From Rhodoferax saidenbachensis (GTDB lineage Bacteria; Pseudomonadota; Gammaproteobacteria; Burkholderiales; Burkholderiaceae_C), in assembly GCF_001955715.1 (NCBI RefSeq), contig NZ_CP019239.1, forward strand, positions 1,798,001 to 1,862,000: 64,000 nt of DNA, written 5' to 3'. The first letter of the stretch is position 1, and every line of letters begins with the position of its first letter. Made by a program: the position numbers and the translations under genes. Shown here one piece after another: positions 9,843 to 17,391 of this stretch. Under the pieces are notes generated by a model, which saw only the letters and a list, made by a program, of their open reading frames with translations, had not been told where the DNA came from and ran no database searches.

Positions 9843-11264
9843 ATGTCCGCCGTTTTGTCTACCAGTGACGCATTTAATTCTGATCGTCAGATCGCCCAAC
9901 TGCGTGTGCCACCGCACTCCATCGAAGGTGAGTCCAGCGTGCTGGGCGGCCTGTTGCTGGACAACGGTGCCTGGGATCGCGTGGGCGATATCCTGGCCGA
10001 TGGCGACTTTTACCGCTACGAACACAAGCTGATCTACGCGGCCATTGGTGTGCTGGTTAATGCCAACAAGCCAGCCGACGTAATTACTGTCTATGAACAC
10101 CTGCAAAGCCAAGGCAAGGCTGAGGAAATCGGTGGACTGGTCTATCTGAACTCGCTGGCGCAGTACGTGCCCAGTGCAAGCAATATCCGCCGCTATGCCG
10201 AGATCGTGCGCGACCGCTCCATCTTGCGCAAGTTGGTCAGTGCCAGCGACGAGATTGCGACCAATGCTTTCAATACCCAAGGGCGGCCGGTCGCGGACAT
10301 CGTGGACGAAGCGGAGCAGAAGATATTCAATATCGGGGAAGATGGCGCACGCAACAAACAGGGCTTCCAGGGCATGGATTCGCTGGTCGTTGAACTGCTG
10401 GACCGTGTTCAGGAGATGGCAGACAACCCCAGCGACGTTACCGGTGTGCCCACTGGGTTTTACGATTTGGACCACAAGCTGTCGGGCATGCAGGCTGGTG
10501 ATCTGATCATTCTGGCGGCACGCCCTTCGATGGGCAAGACCGCGCTGGCCATCAACATTGCCGAGCATGTGGCCTTGAACGAAGGCCTGCCTGTGGCTGT
10601 GTTCTCTATGGAAATGGGCGCCGCTCAGTTGGCGGTGCGTATCGTGGGTTCGATCGGTCGTATCGACCAGGGCCATTTGCGCACGGGCAAACTCACCGAT
10701 GAGGAGTGGCCACGTCTGTCCGAAGCGATTGAAAAACTGCGCACTATTTCCCTGCACATCGATGAAACCGCTGGCTTGACGGTCAGCGAGCTGCGTGCCA
10801 ACGCACGCCGCCTGGCGCGCCAATGCGGAAAGCTCGGTTTGATCGTTGTGGACTACCTGCAATTGATGAGCGTCTCCAGCAGCATGAGCGACGAAAACCG
10901 CGCGACTGCCGTTGGCGAGATTTCGCGCGGTCTCAAGATGCTGGCGAAGGAGCTGCAATGCCCGGTGATCGCACTGTCGCAGCTTAGCCGAGGTGTGGAG
11001 CAGCGCCCTGACAAGCGCCCCATGATGAGTGACTTGCGCGAATCCGGCGCGATCGAGCAGGATGCAGATGTCATCATGTTCATTTATCGCGACGACTATT
11101 ACAACAAGATGGACGGCCCGAATCCCAGCAAGGAGCCTGGCGTGGCCGAGGTGATCATCGCCAAGCAGCGTAATGGTCCTACGGGAACAACCAAGCTGGC
11201 CTTCCTGCGCCAGATCACCAAGTTCGAAAGCCTGGCCAGCGGTGGCGGCGGCGAAGATTATTGA
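9843..11264 (+). CDS. dnaB: Replicative DNA helicase DnaB
   Basis: Hexameric 5'-3' helicase that unwinds the chromosome at the fork and recruits primase. The protein has 473 residues, the usual size, with no intein. The N-terminal primase-interacting domain has the family sequence LRVPPHSIEGESSVLGGLLLD. The RecA-like domain has Walker A in ARPSMGKTALAIN near residue 225, Walker B in LIVVDYLQLM near 335, and the arginine-finger region near ESGAIEQDADVIMFIYRDDYY. It follows the rpsF operon as in most betaproteobacteria but is separated by a terminator, so it probably has its own promoter in 9724-9842. Confidence 0.98.
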   Translation: MSAVLSTSDAFNSDRQIAQLRVPPHSIEGESSVLGGLLLDNGAWDRVGDILADGDFYRYEHKLIYAAIGVLVNANKPADVITVYEHLQSQGKAEEIGGLVYLNSLAQYVPSASNIRRYAEIVRDRSILRKLVSASDEIATNAFNTQGRPVADIVDEAEQKIFNIGEDGARNKQGFQGMDSLVVELLDRVQEMADNPSDVTGVPTGFYDLDHKLSGMQAGDLIILAARPSMGKTALAINIAEHVALNEGLPVAVFSMEMGAAQLAVRIVGSIGRIDQGHLRTGKLTDEEWPRLSEAIEKLRTISLHIDETAGLTVSELRANARRLARQCGKLGLIVVDYLQLMSVSSSMSDENRATAVGEISRGLKMLAKELQCPVIALSQLSRGVEQRPDKRPMMSDLRESGAIEQDADVIMFIYRDDYYNKMDGPNPSKEPGVAEVIIAKQRNGPTGTTKLAFLRQITKFESLASGGGGEDY

Positions 11265-11290
11265 CCCGCAAAAGAACAAGGGCTAGAAGC

Positions 11291-11347
11291 CAAATTGGCC
11301 TCTAGCCCCCGTTGATAGTGCGCGAGCAGCTATTGAATCAATAGCAA
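11291..11347 (+). repeat. Dispersed intergenic repeat, copy 2
   Basis: Same element as at 2261: CCTCTAGCCCC, CGCGAGCAGC and a GCTAT-N7-ATAGC hairpin. It lies between the convergent genes dnaB and phoH. Confidence 0.88.
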
Positions 11348-11362
11348 TTTAATCCGTTGGAA

Positions 11363-13027
11363 TCAAAGCACCTCGCTGGCAAAGTCTGCCAAGCGTGAAC
11401 GCTCGCCGCGTGCCAGCGTGATGTGCCCGCCGTGTGGCCAGCCCTTGAACTTGTCCACGGCGAAGGTCAGGCCCGAGGAGCCTTCGGTCAAGTAGGGTGT
11501 ATCGATCTGCGCCAGATTGCCCATACAGATGATCTTGGTGCCGGGGCCGGCACGGGTGATCAGGGTCTTCATCTGCTTGGGCGTCAGATTCTGCGCTTCA
11601 TCGATGATCACGTACTTGTTGAGGAAGGTCCGGCCGCGCATGAAGTTCATGCTCTTGATCTTGATGCGGCTGCGGATCAATTCGTTGGTGGCGGCGCGGC
11701 CCCATTCGCCGGCGTTGGTGTCGGTCTTGCCCAGCACTTCCAGGTTGTCGTCCAGTGCGCCCATCCAGGGGCCCATCTTTTCTTCCTCGGTGCCGGGCAG
11801 GAAACCGATGTCTTCGCCCACGCTCACAGTCGCGCGGGTGACGATGATTTCGGTGTAGCGGCGGTCGTCCAGCACCTGGGTCAGGCCGGCAGCCAGGGCC
11901 ATCAGCGTTTTGCCGGTACCGGCGGTGCCGGTCAGCGTGACAAAGTCCACTTCCGGGTCCATCAGCAGGTTCATCGCGAAGTTCTGCTCGCGGTTGCGGG
12001 TGGTCACGCCCCACACCGCGTTCTTCAGGTGGGTGAAGTCGCGCAGGGTCTTGAGCACGGCGGTGGTGCCGCGGATTTCGGTCACGCGGGCGTACAGGCT
12101 GGGTTCGCCGGGGGACTCAAAAAATACAAACTGGTTGATGTGCATGCTGGGCACCGCGGGGCCATCCACCTTGTAGAAAGTGTGCTGACCTTGCTGCCAG
12201 CTTTCTACAGTCTGGCCATGTGTGGCCCAGAAGTCGGTGGGCAGGGCCAGCGCACCGGAGTACAGCAGATCGCCATCTTCCAGCGTCTTGTCGTTCTGGT
12301 AGTCGTCGGTGGCCAGGCCCAGAGCACGGGCCTTGACGCGCATATTGATGTCCTTGGACACCAGCACCACTTCGCGTGGTGCGTATTTCTGGCGCAGGGC
12401 TTCCACCACGCCCAGGATCTGGTTGTCGGCCTTACCCTGGGGAAGGCTGGTGGGCAGGGTGTAGTTCAGCGGCTGGGTCTGGAACAGCAGCTTGCCGCCC
12501 GCGTCGCGGTGGCCGGTGCTGTCGAGCTGGAAGCCCAGCGCGATGTCGGCACCCGGTGTGCCAGCCAACGCGTCCAGCGTACGGCTGGTCTGGCGGGCGT
12601 TGCGCGCCACTTCGGTCATGCCTTTCTTATGGCCGTCCAGCTCTTCCAGAACAATCATGGGCAGGTAGATGTCGTGTTCCTCAAAACGGAACAGGCACAT
12701 CGGGTCGTGCAGCAGGACATTGGTGTCCAGCACAAACAGCTTCGTCGGGCCGGTACGGGCGCGTTTCTTGGAGCGGGTTTCCACGCGCGGGGTGAGGCGG
12801 GCAGTAGCGGGTGCTTCGCTGACCAGTACCAGCTCGGGTTTGTGCGTGAGGGCCGCTTTGGCTTGGGGGCGGTCGTTACGGACCGATGTATTGAGAACCG
12901 AGGTGGGGTGTTCTACCTGCACGTCCTGTTTGCGTGCGGGGCGTTTGGGAGTGCGTGCCGCCGGGGCATCAAAATCTTTGGAGGACAGAAGGTCTGCGCG
13001 TTTGGTCGGGGCGGGAGGCAGGGGCAT
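11363..13027 (-). CDS. PhoH-like ATPase with N-terminal PIN domain (YlaK type)
   Basis: Cytoplasmic protein of 554 residues fusing a PIN-like nuclease domain to a PhoH ATPase; family members are thought to act on RNA. A variable basic N-terminus of about 95 residues precedes the PIN domain, which starts KLFVLDTNVLLHDPMCLF and carries acidic residues such as those in VLEELDGHKKG. The PhoH half has Walker A GTAGTGKTLMALAAG and Walker B VIIDEAQNLTPKQ. The frame stays open to 13126, but I start at 13027 (MPLPPAPTKRADLL) because the longer version would run through the terminator at 13081-13108. The exact RNA substrate is unknown. Confidence 0.92.
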   Translation of the reverse strand: MPLPPAPTKRADLLSSKDFDAPAARTPKRPARKQDVQVEHPTSVLNTSVRNDRPQAKAALTHKPELVLVSEAPATARLTPRVETRSKKRARTGPTKLFVLDTNVLLHDPMCLFRFEEHDIYLPMIVLEELDGHKKGMTEVARNARQTSRTLDALAGTPGADIALGFQLDSTGHRDAGGKLLFQTQPLNYTLPTSLPQGKADNQILGVVEALRQKYAPREVVLVSKDINMRVKARALGLATDDYQNDKTLEDGDLLYSGALALPTDFWATHGQTVESWQQGQHTFYKVDGPAVPSMHINQFVFFESPGEPSLYARVTEIRGTTAVLKTLRDFTHLKNAVWGVTTRNREQNFAMNLLMDPEVDFVTLTGTAGTGKTLMALAAGLTQVLDDRRYTEIIVTRATVSVGEDIGFLPGTEEEKMGPWMGALDDNLEVLGKTDTNAGEWGRAATNELIRSRIKIKSMNFMRGRTFLNKYVIIDEAQNLTPKQMKTLITRAGPGTKIICMGNLAQIDTPYLTEGSSGLTFAVDKFKGWPHGGHITLARGERSRLADFASEVL

Positions 13028-13080
13028 GGAGTGGGCTCGTGGAATGGGAAACAGGAAAAGTTGGGTTTGCAAAAGCGAAA

Positions 13081-13108
13081 AAGCCGCCTTGAGCCAAGGC
13101 GGCTTTTT
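13081..13108 (-). terminator. Terminator between bcp and the PhoH-like gene
   Basis: A 10-bp perfect stem (AAGCCGCCTT / AAGGCGGCTT) with a 5-base loop, flanked by A and T runs, so it can work in both directions. It lies 97 bases downstream of the bcp stop on the minus strand and upstream of the PhoH start. Confidence 0.8.
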
Positions 13109-13204
13109 GTAGAAACGCGGTTGCAAACTTCAACGGCATGTGGACCATTATGCATGGCCCGGATGACGCGTCCACAAGGGAGTGCGCCAAAACAACATCC
13201 CGGG

Positions 13205-13681
13205 TCAGGCCGCTTTTTTCAGCGCTTTCACGGCTTTGAGGACTTCGTCCACGTGGCCGGGGACCTTCAGGCCGCGCCATTCTTCCTTCAGGATGCCATC
13301 GGCACCGATCAGGAAGGTGCTGCGTTCAATGCCCTTGACCTTCTTGCCGTACATGATCTTGTTTTTGACCACACCGAACATGTGGCACATTTTTTCTTCG
13401 GTGTCTGCAATCAGTTCGAAGGGGAGTTCCAGTTTGGTCTTGAACTCGTCGTGGGACTTCATGTTGTCGCGGGATACGCCGAACACGTTGGCGCCAGCCT
13501 TCACGAAATCCTTGTATTTGTCCCGAAACTGCATGGCTTCGGTGGTGCAACCGGGGGTATTGTCCTTGGGGTAGAAGTACAAGACCATGGTTTTACCAAC
13601 GTGGGTGGTGTTACTCACCTTGATGCCGCCGGTGGCGTTGGCTTCAAATTCGGGGAGGGGTTTGTTGACAACAATCGCCAT
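13205..13681 (-). CDS. bcp: Thioredoxin-dependent peroxiredoxin, Bcp/PrxQ family
   Basis: Cytoplasmic peroxidase reducing hydrogen and organic peroxides, 158 residues. The thioredoxin-fold active site reads YPKDNTPGCTTEAM with peroxidatic Cys45. The resolving cysteine five residues on, present in E. coli Bcp, is replaced by Met50; another cysteine is present at position 99 in KMCHMFGV. This copy therefore is either a one-cysteine enzyme or uses Cys99 or an external thiol. Family signatures FGVSRD and FLIGADGILKEEWRG are intact. Single gene with a terminator downstream. Confidence 0.95.
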   Translation of the reverse strand: MAIVVNKPLPEFEANATGGIKVSNTTHVGKTMVLYFYPKDNTPGCTTEAMQFRDKYKDFVKAGANVFGVSRDNMKSHDEFKTKLELPFELIADTEEKMCHMFGVVKNKIMYGKKVKGIERSTFLIGADGILKEEWRGLKVPGHVDEVLKAVKALKKAA

Positions 13682-13798
13682 AGGGTATTTCAGTCTCGCG
13701 TGCAGGTGTCAGTCATAGTGAAGGGTGTGAAACGTGACAGCGTTTCCCACCCTCGACCGCAACCCGTGATTTTACTCTGAATTGGCCCCGTTCTGACC

Positions 13799-14009
13799 TT
13801 AGAGCCTGTTCAATGCCTTTACGGGGCCACGCAAGTACCTTTTCGGGATGGGATGCTAGGCGCAAAACGCAGCCGGGCTAATGCCCGGCAAGGCTTTGCA
13901 ACGCCGCAGACCGCCCGAAAAGGCACTTGCCCTCCGGGTTGGGACGACGGCAAACGCGGTCGCGTTTGCGTCCCAACGTGACCCCGTAAGGGCATTGAAC
14001 AGGCTCTTA
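13799..14009 (+). mobile_element. MITE-like element A (non-coding, inverted terminal repeats, TTA duplication)
   Basis: A 205-base non-coding element (13802-14006) is bounded by 30-bp inverted repeats starting GAGCCTGTTCAATGCC, with two mismatches between arms, and flanked by a TTA duplication (13799-13801 and 14007-14009). Inside are a hairpin at the GCCGGGC-TAAT-GCCCGGC site and a larger stem around GGCAAACGCG / CGCGTTTGC enclosed by TTGGGACG and its complement. A related element in opposite orientation lies at 14480-14745. A TNA duplication is known for the IS427-type branch of the IS5 family, so mobilisation by such a transposase is plausible; no transposase is present here. The 341-base gap between bcp and the Mth938-like gene holds little else. 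Confidence 0.8.
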
Positions 14010-14022
14010 GGGCCTACCCGGG

Positions 14023-14388
14023 TTACAACAAAAGGGCAGCAACGACCTTGCGGCCTTCCCCGGCGAGGAAGTTGTAGGTGCGGCAGGCGGCCTGTGTGTC
14101 CATGGTTTCCAGCCCGATACGGCGTGCATAGAGGGTTTGCAGCCATTGGGGTTGGGGGAAACGGATACGGTCGCCGCTGCCAAACAAGACCAGTTCTGCG
14201 CCCAGTTCTGCCAGCGCGTCAAAGTGGCTGGCCTGCAGGTCCTCAAACGTGCGCACGTTCCAGTCCAGGCGCTGGCCCATGCTGCTGACCACCAGACTGG
14301 CGTGGAACTGCTCGCCGTTCACGGCGATCCAGCCTGGCCCATAACCCGTGATGGATGGACCCTGGATAGCGTCTGGCTGGAGTTTCAT
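14023..14388 (-). CDS. Mth938-like domain protein (DUF498)
   Basis: Small conserved cytoplasmic protein of 121 residues of the Mth938/NDUFAF3-like superfamily. The family fold is recognisable from the segment NGEQFHASLVVSS, the central ELVLFGSGDRIRFPQP and the C-terminal AACRTYNFLAGEGRKVVAALL. The biochemical role is unknown in bacteria; the mitochondrial relative assists complex I assembly. The start at MKLQPDAIQG is preferred over an upstream TTG/ATG at 14430 because the homologous region begins there. The gene is enclosed by two inverted MITE-like elements, the nearer only 14 bases from its stop codon. Confidence 0.88.
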   Translation of the reverse strand: MKLQPDAIQGPSITGYGPGWIAVNGEQFHASLVVSSMGQRLDWNVRTFEDLQASHFDALAELGAELVLFGSGDRIRFPQPQWLQTLYARRIGLETMDTQAACRTYNFLAGEGRKVVAALLL

Positions 14389-14476
14389 GGGTGGTAAGGG
14401 CCGGATTGGGTTGGGAAATGCATGCTGCACCGCACTAAAAACGTGCGGAAATGTGGTTCAATTATAGGTTTCGCCC

Positions 14477-14748
14477 TTAGAGCCTGTTCACGATCTGTAC
14501 GGGGTCACGTTGGGACGCAATCGGGATGAGTTGTCCGCCAAGACCACGCCGCATGGGCTCCTGCCCATGCAAAGGGTTTGGTGGGCAAATCGCCCGATTT
14601 CGTCCCAACCCGAAGGGCAAGTGCCTTTTCGGGCGGTCTGCGTTGTTGCAAAGCCTTGCCGGGCACCAGCCCGGCTGCGTTTTGCGCCTAGCAGCCCATC
14701 CCGAAAAGGTACTTGCGTGACCCTGTACAGACCGTGCACAGGCTCTTG
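14477..14748 (-). mobile_element. MITE-like element B, inverted relative to element A
   Basis: A 266-base non-coding element (14480-14745) has inverted ends starting GAGCCTGTTCACG and GAGCCTGTGCACG, left flank TTA and right flank TTG. The core (CGAAAAGGTACTTGCGTG, GCAAAACGCAGCCGGGC and GCGGTCTGC blocks) is the same as in element A but reversed. The inner half of the terminal repeats and the long internal stem differ from element A yet are still self-complementary: AATCGGG pairs with CCCGATT, and GCATGGGC pairs with GCCCATGC. Its right end is 25 bases before the alaA start codon. Confidence 0.8.
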
Positions 14749-14770
14749 ACTGAACGCTCCCGGAGGGACT

Positions 14771-15997
14771 TTGAAAACCATTCAGAAATCTGCCAAGCTC
14801 GCCAACGTGCTCTATGACGTGCGGGGCCCCATTGTGGACGCGGCCAAGAAGATGGAGGACGAGGGGCAGAAGATCATCAAACTCAACATCGGCAATCTGG
14901 CGCCGTTTGGTTTCGATGCCCCTGAGGAAATCCAGCAGGACATGATCCGCAACCTGCCTAACTCGGCGGGTTACTCCGACAGCAAGGGTATCTTCGCCGC
15001 GCGCAAGGCGGTGATGCACTACACCCAACAGCAGGGCATCGCAGGCGTCACGCTGGATGATATTTATCTCGGCAATGGCGCGAGCGAGCTGATCGTGATG
15101 GCGTCCAACGCGCTCTTGGACGATGGCGACGAATTGCTGGTGCCTTCGCCCGACTACCCCTTGTGGACCGCGGCCACCAGCCTGTCGGGCGGCAAACCTG
15201 TGCACTACCAGTGTGACGAAGACAACGGCTGGATGCCCAACCTGGCGGATATCCGCGCCAAGATCACGCCCCGGACACGCGGCCTGGTAGTCATCAACCC
15301 GAACAACCCCACCGGCGCCTTGTACAGCGACGAGTTGCTGCGCGGCCTGGTGGCCATTGCGCGCGAGTTTGAACTGGTGATTCTGGCCGACGAGGTGTAT
15401 GACAAGGTGCTGTACGAAGGCGTGACGCACACCGCGATGGCCAGCCTGTCCACCGATGTTCTTACATTAACTTTCAATTCCCTGTCCAAGGCCTACCGCT
15501 CCTGCGGGTACCGCGCTGGCTGGATGATCGTTTCCGGCCCCAAGGAACACGCGAGCGACTTCATCGAAGGCCTGAATATGCTGGCCAACCTGAAGTTGGG
15601 CTCCAACGTGCCCGGCCAGTACGCCATCCAGACCGCCTTGGGCGGCTACCAGAGCATTCAGGATTTGGTGAAGGAGGGCGGTCGCCTGCGCCGCCAGCGC
15701 GACCTGGCCTATGAGCTGATTACCGCCATCCCCGGTGTGACCTGCGTGAAGCCACAAGCTGCGCTGTACATGTTCCCGCGCCTGGACCCGGTGATGTACC
15801 CGATTGCGGACGACCGCCAGTTCTTCCTGGAGTTGCTGCGCGAAACCCGTGTGATGCTGGTGCAGGGCACCGGTTTCAACTGGCGCGCACCGGACCATTT
15901 CCGTATTGTGTTTTTGCCCCACGAAGACGACTTGCGTGAGGCGATTGCCCGCATTGCGAAGTTTCTTGCGCACTACCGAACGCGGCACGGCACCTGA
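14771..15997 (+). CDS. alaA: Glutamate-pyruvate (alanine) aminotransferase AlaA
   Basis: PLP-dependent class I aminotransferase making alanine from pyruvate and glutamate, 408 residues. It is colinear with E. coli AlaA: LNIGNLAPFGFDAPEEI near the start, NLPNSAGYSDSKG, PSPDYPLWTAA, VVINPNNPTGALYS, and the PLP-lysine motif LTFNSLSKAYR. Start is TTG at 14771, preceded by GGAGGG at a normal distance; no ATG fits. MITE-like element B abuts the 5' side, so the promoter is either inside that element or has been displaced. hom and thrC follow, which groups amino-acid biosynthesis here. Confidence 0.94.
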   Translation: MKTIQKSAKLANVLYDVRGPIVDAAKKMEDEGQKIIKLNIGNLAPFGFDAPEEIQQDMIRNLPNSAGYSDSKGIFAARKAVMHYTQQQGIAGVTLDDIYLGNGASELIVMASNALLDDGDELLVPSPDYPLWTAATSLSGGKPVHYQCDEDNGWMPNLADIRAKITPRTRGLVVINPNNPTGALYSDELLRGLVAIAREFELVILADEVYDKVLYEGVTHTAMASLSTDVLTLTFNSLSKAYRSCGYRAGWMIVSGPKEHASDFIEGLNMLANLKLGSNVPGQYAIQTALGGYQSIQDLVKEGGRLRRQRDLAYELITAIPGVTCVKPQAALYMFPRLDPVMYPIADDRQFFLELLRETRVMLVQGTGFNWRAPDHFRIVFLPHEDDLREAIARIAKFLAHYRTRHGT

Positions 15998-16001
15998 AAC
16001 A

Positions 16002-16054
16002 CTCCTGATTTAATAGCGGCTTGCGCACATTCTGCGCGGGCTGCAGGCACATTT
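16002..16054 (-). repeat. Dispersed intergenic repeat, degenerate reversed copy
   Basis: Read on the minus strand this matches the repeat at 2261: GTGCCTGCAGCCC, then TGCGCAAGCCGCTATTAAA. The terminal stem is lost. It fills the 71-base gap between alaA and hom. Confidence 0.65.
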
Positions 16055-16068
16055 AACCTAGAAACTGT

Positions 16069-17391
16069 ATGAAACCGATTCAAGTAGGCCTGTTGGGCAT
16101 TGGCGTAGTGGGCACCGGCACATTCAATGTGTTGCAACGCAACCAGGCGGAAATCCAGCGCCGCGCTGGCCGCGGCATCGAGATCACCATGGTGGCCGAT
16201 CTGGACACCGCACGCGCGCAGGCTGCCGTGGGCCCCAACGTCAAGGTCGTCAACGACGCCCGCGCCGTGATTGCCAACCCCGACATCGACATCGTCATCG
16301 AACTGATCGGTGGCTACGGCATTGCCAAACAATTGGTGCTGGAAGCCATTGCGGCCGGCAAGCATGTAGTCACCGCCAACAAGGCGCTGCTGGCCGTGCA
16401 CGGCACCGAGATTTTTGCGGCTGCATCCGCCAAGGGCGTGATGGTCGCGTTTGAAGCGGCCGTGGCCGGTGGCATACCGATCATCAAGGCACTGCGCGAA
16501 GGCCTCACCGCCAACCGCGTGCAATGGATCGCCGGCATCATCAACGGCACCACCAATTTCATCTTGAGCGAGATGCGCGACAAGGGCCTGGACTTTGACG
16601 TGGTGTTGAAAGAAGCGCAGCGCCTGGGTTATGCCGAAGCCGACCCGACGTTTGACATCGAAGGCGTGGACGCGGCCCACAAGGCCACCATCATGTCGGC
16701 CATTGCATTTGGTATTCCTGTGCAGTTCGACAAGGCCCATGTGGAGGGCATTACCAAGCTGGGTGCTGCGGATATCAAATACGCCGAGCAGTTGGGCTAC
16801 CGCATCAAGTTGTTGGGTATCACCAAGCGCACTGCCGGTGGCATTGAGTTGCGCGTGCACCCCACGCTGATCCCGGCCAAACGCCTGATCGCCAATGTGG
16901 AAGGCGCGATGAACGCCGTGGTGGTGCAGGGCGATGCCGTGGGCACCACGCTGTACTACGGCAAGGGTGCGGGCTCCGAGCCCACCGCCAGCGCCGTGAT
17001 TGCGGATCTGGTGGACATCACACGCCTGCACACTGCAGACGCGGCGCAACGCGTGCCGCATCTGGCCTTCCAGCCCGACGCGATGAGCGACACCCCCATC
17101 CTGCCGATGGACCAGGTGGTCACCAGCTACTACCTGCGCCTGCGCGTGGCCGACGAGGCCGGCGTGCTGGCCAAGGTCACCGGCATCCTGGCCGAAGCCG
17201 GTATCAGCATCGACGCGGTGCTGCAGCGCGAAGCCGATGAAGTGAGCGGTGAAGACGGCACGCAGACCGACGTCATCATCCTGACTCACGACTGCGTCGA
17301 AGCCAAGATGAATGCCGCCATGGCCCAGATGCAGGCCCTGCCCACGGTGCTGGCGCCGATCACTCGCATCCGCAAGGAAGAGCTCGCCTGA
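16069..17391 (+). CDS. hom: Homoserine dehydrogenase
   Basis: NAD(P)H-dependent reduction of aspartate semialdehyde to homoserine, the branch point to threonine and methionine. The 440 residues comprise an N-terminal Rossmann domain (GLLGIGVVGTGTFNVL), a catalytic domain with GIINGTTNFILSEM and GYAEADPTFDIEGVDAAHK, and a C-terminal ACT regulatory domain (YYLRLRVADEAGVLAKV), so feedback inhibition by threonine is expected from the family. The stop codon overlaps the thrC start by one base (TGATG), indicating one transcript and coupled translation. Confidence 0.97.
   Translation: MKPIQVGLLGIGVVGTGTFNVLQRNQAEIQRRAGRGIEITMVADLDTARAQAAVGPNVKVVNDARAVIANPDIDIVIELIGGYGIAKQLVLEAIAAGKHVVTANKALLAVHGTEIFAAASAKGVMVAFEAAVAGGIPIIKALREGLTANRVQWIAGIINGTTNFILSEMRDKGLDFDVVLKEAQRLGYAEADPTFDIEGVDAAHKATIMSAIAFGIPVQFDKAHVEGITKLGAADIKYAEQLGYRIKLLGITKRTAGGIELRVHPTLIPAKRLIANVEGAMNAVVVQGDAVGTTLYYGKGAGSEPTASAVIADLVDITRLHTADAAQRVPHLAFQPDAMSDTPILPMDQVVTSYYLRLRVADEAGVLAKVTGILAEAGISIDAVLQREADEVSGEDGTQTDVIILTHDCVEAKMNAAMAQMQALPTVLAPITRIRKEELA

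Noticed and set aside
11423..13780. 785-residue plus-strand frame opposite the PhoH and bcp genes
   Set aside because: It is a codon-position shadow of two well-supported minus-strand genes, has no recognisable domain and crosses a terminator.
13881..14288. 135-residue plus-strand frame across MITE-like element A
   Set aside because: It reads through the non-coding element and the complement of the Mth938-like gene; no homology is recognisable.
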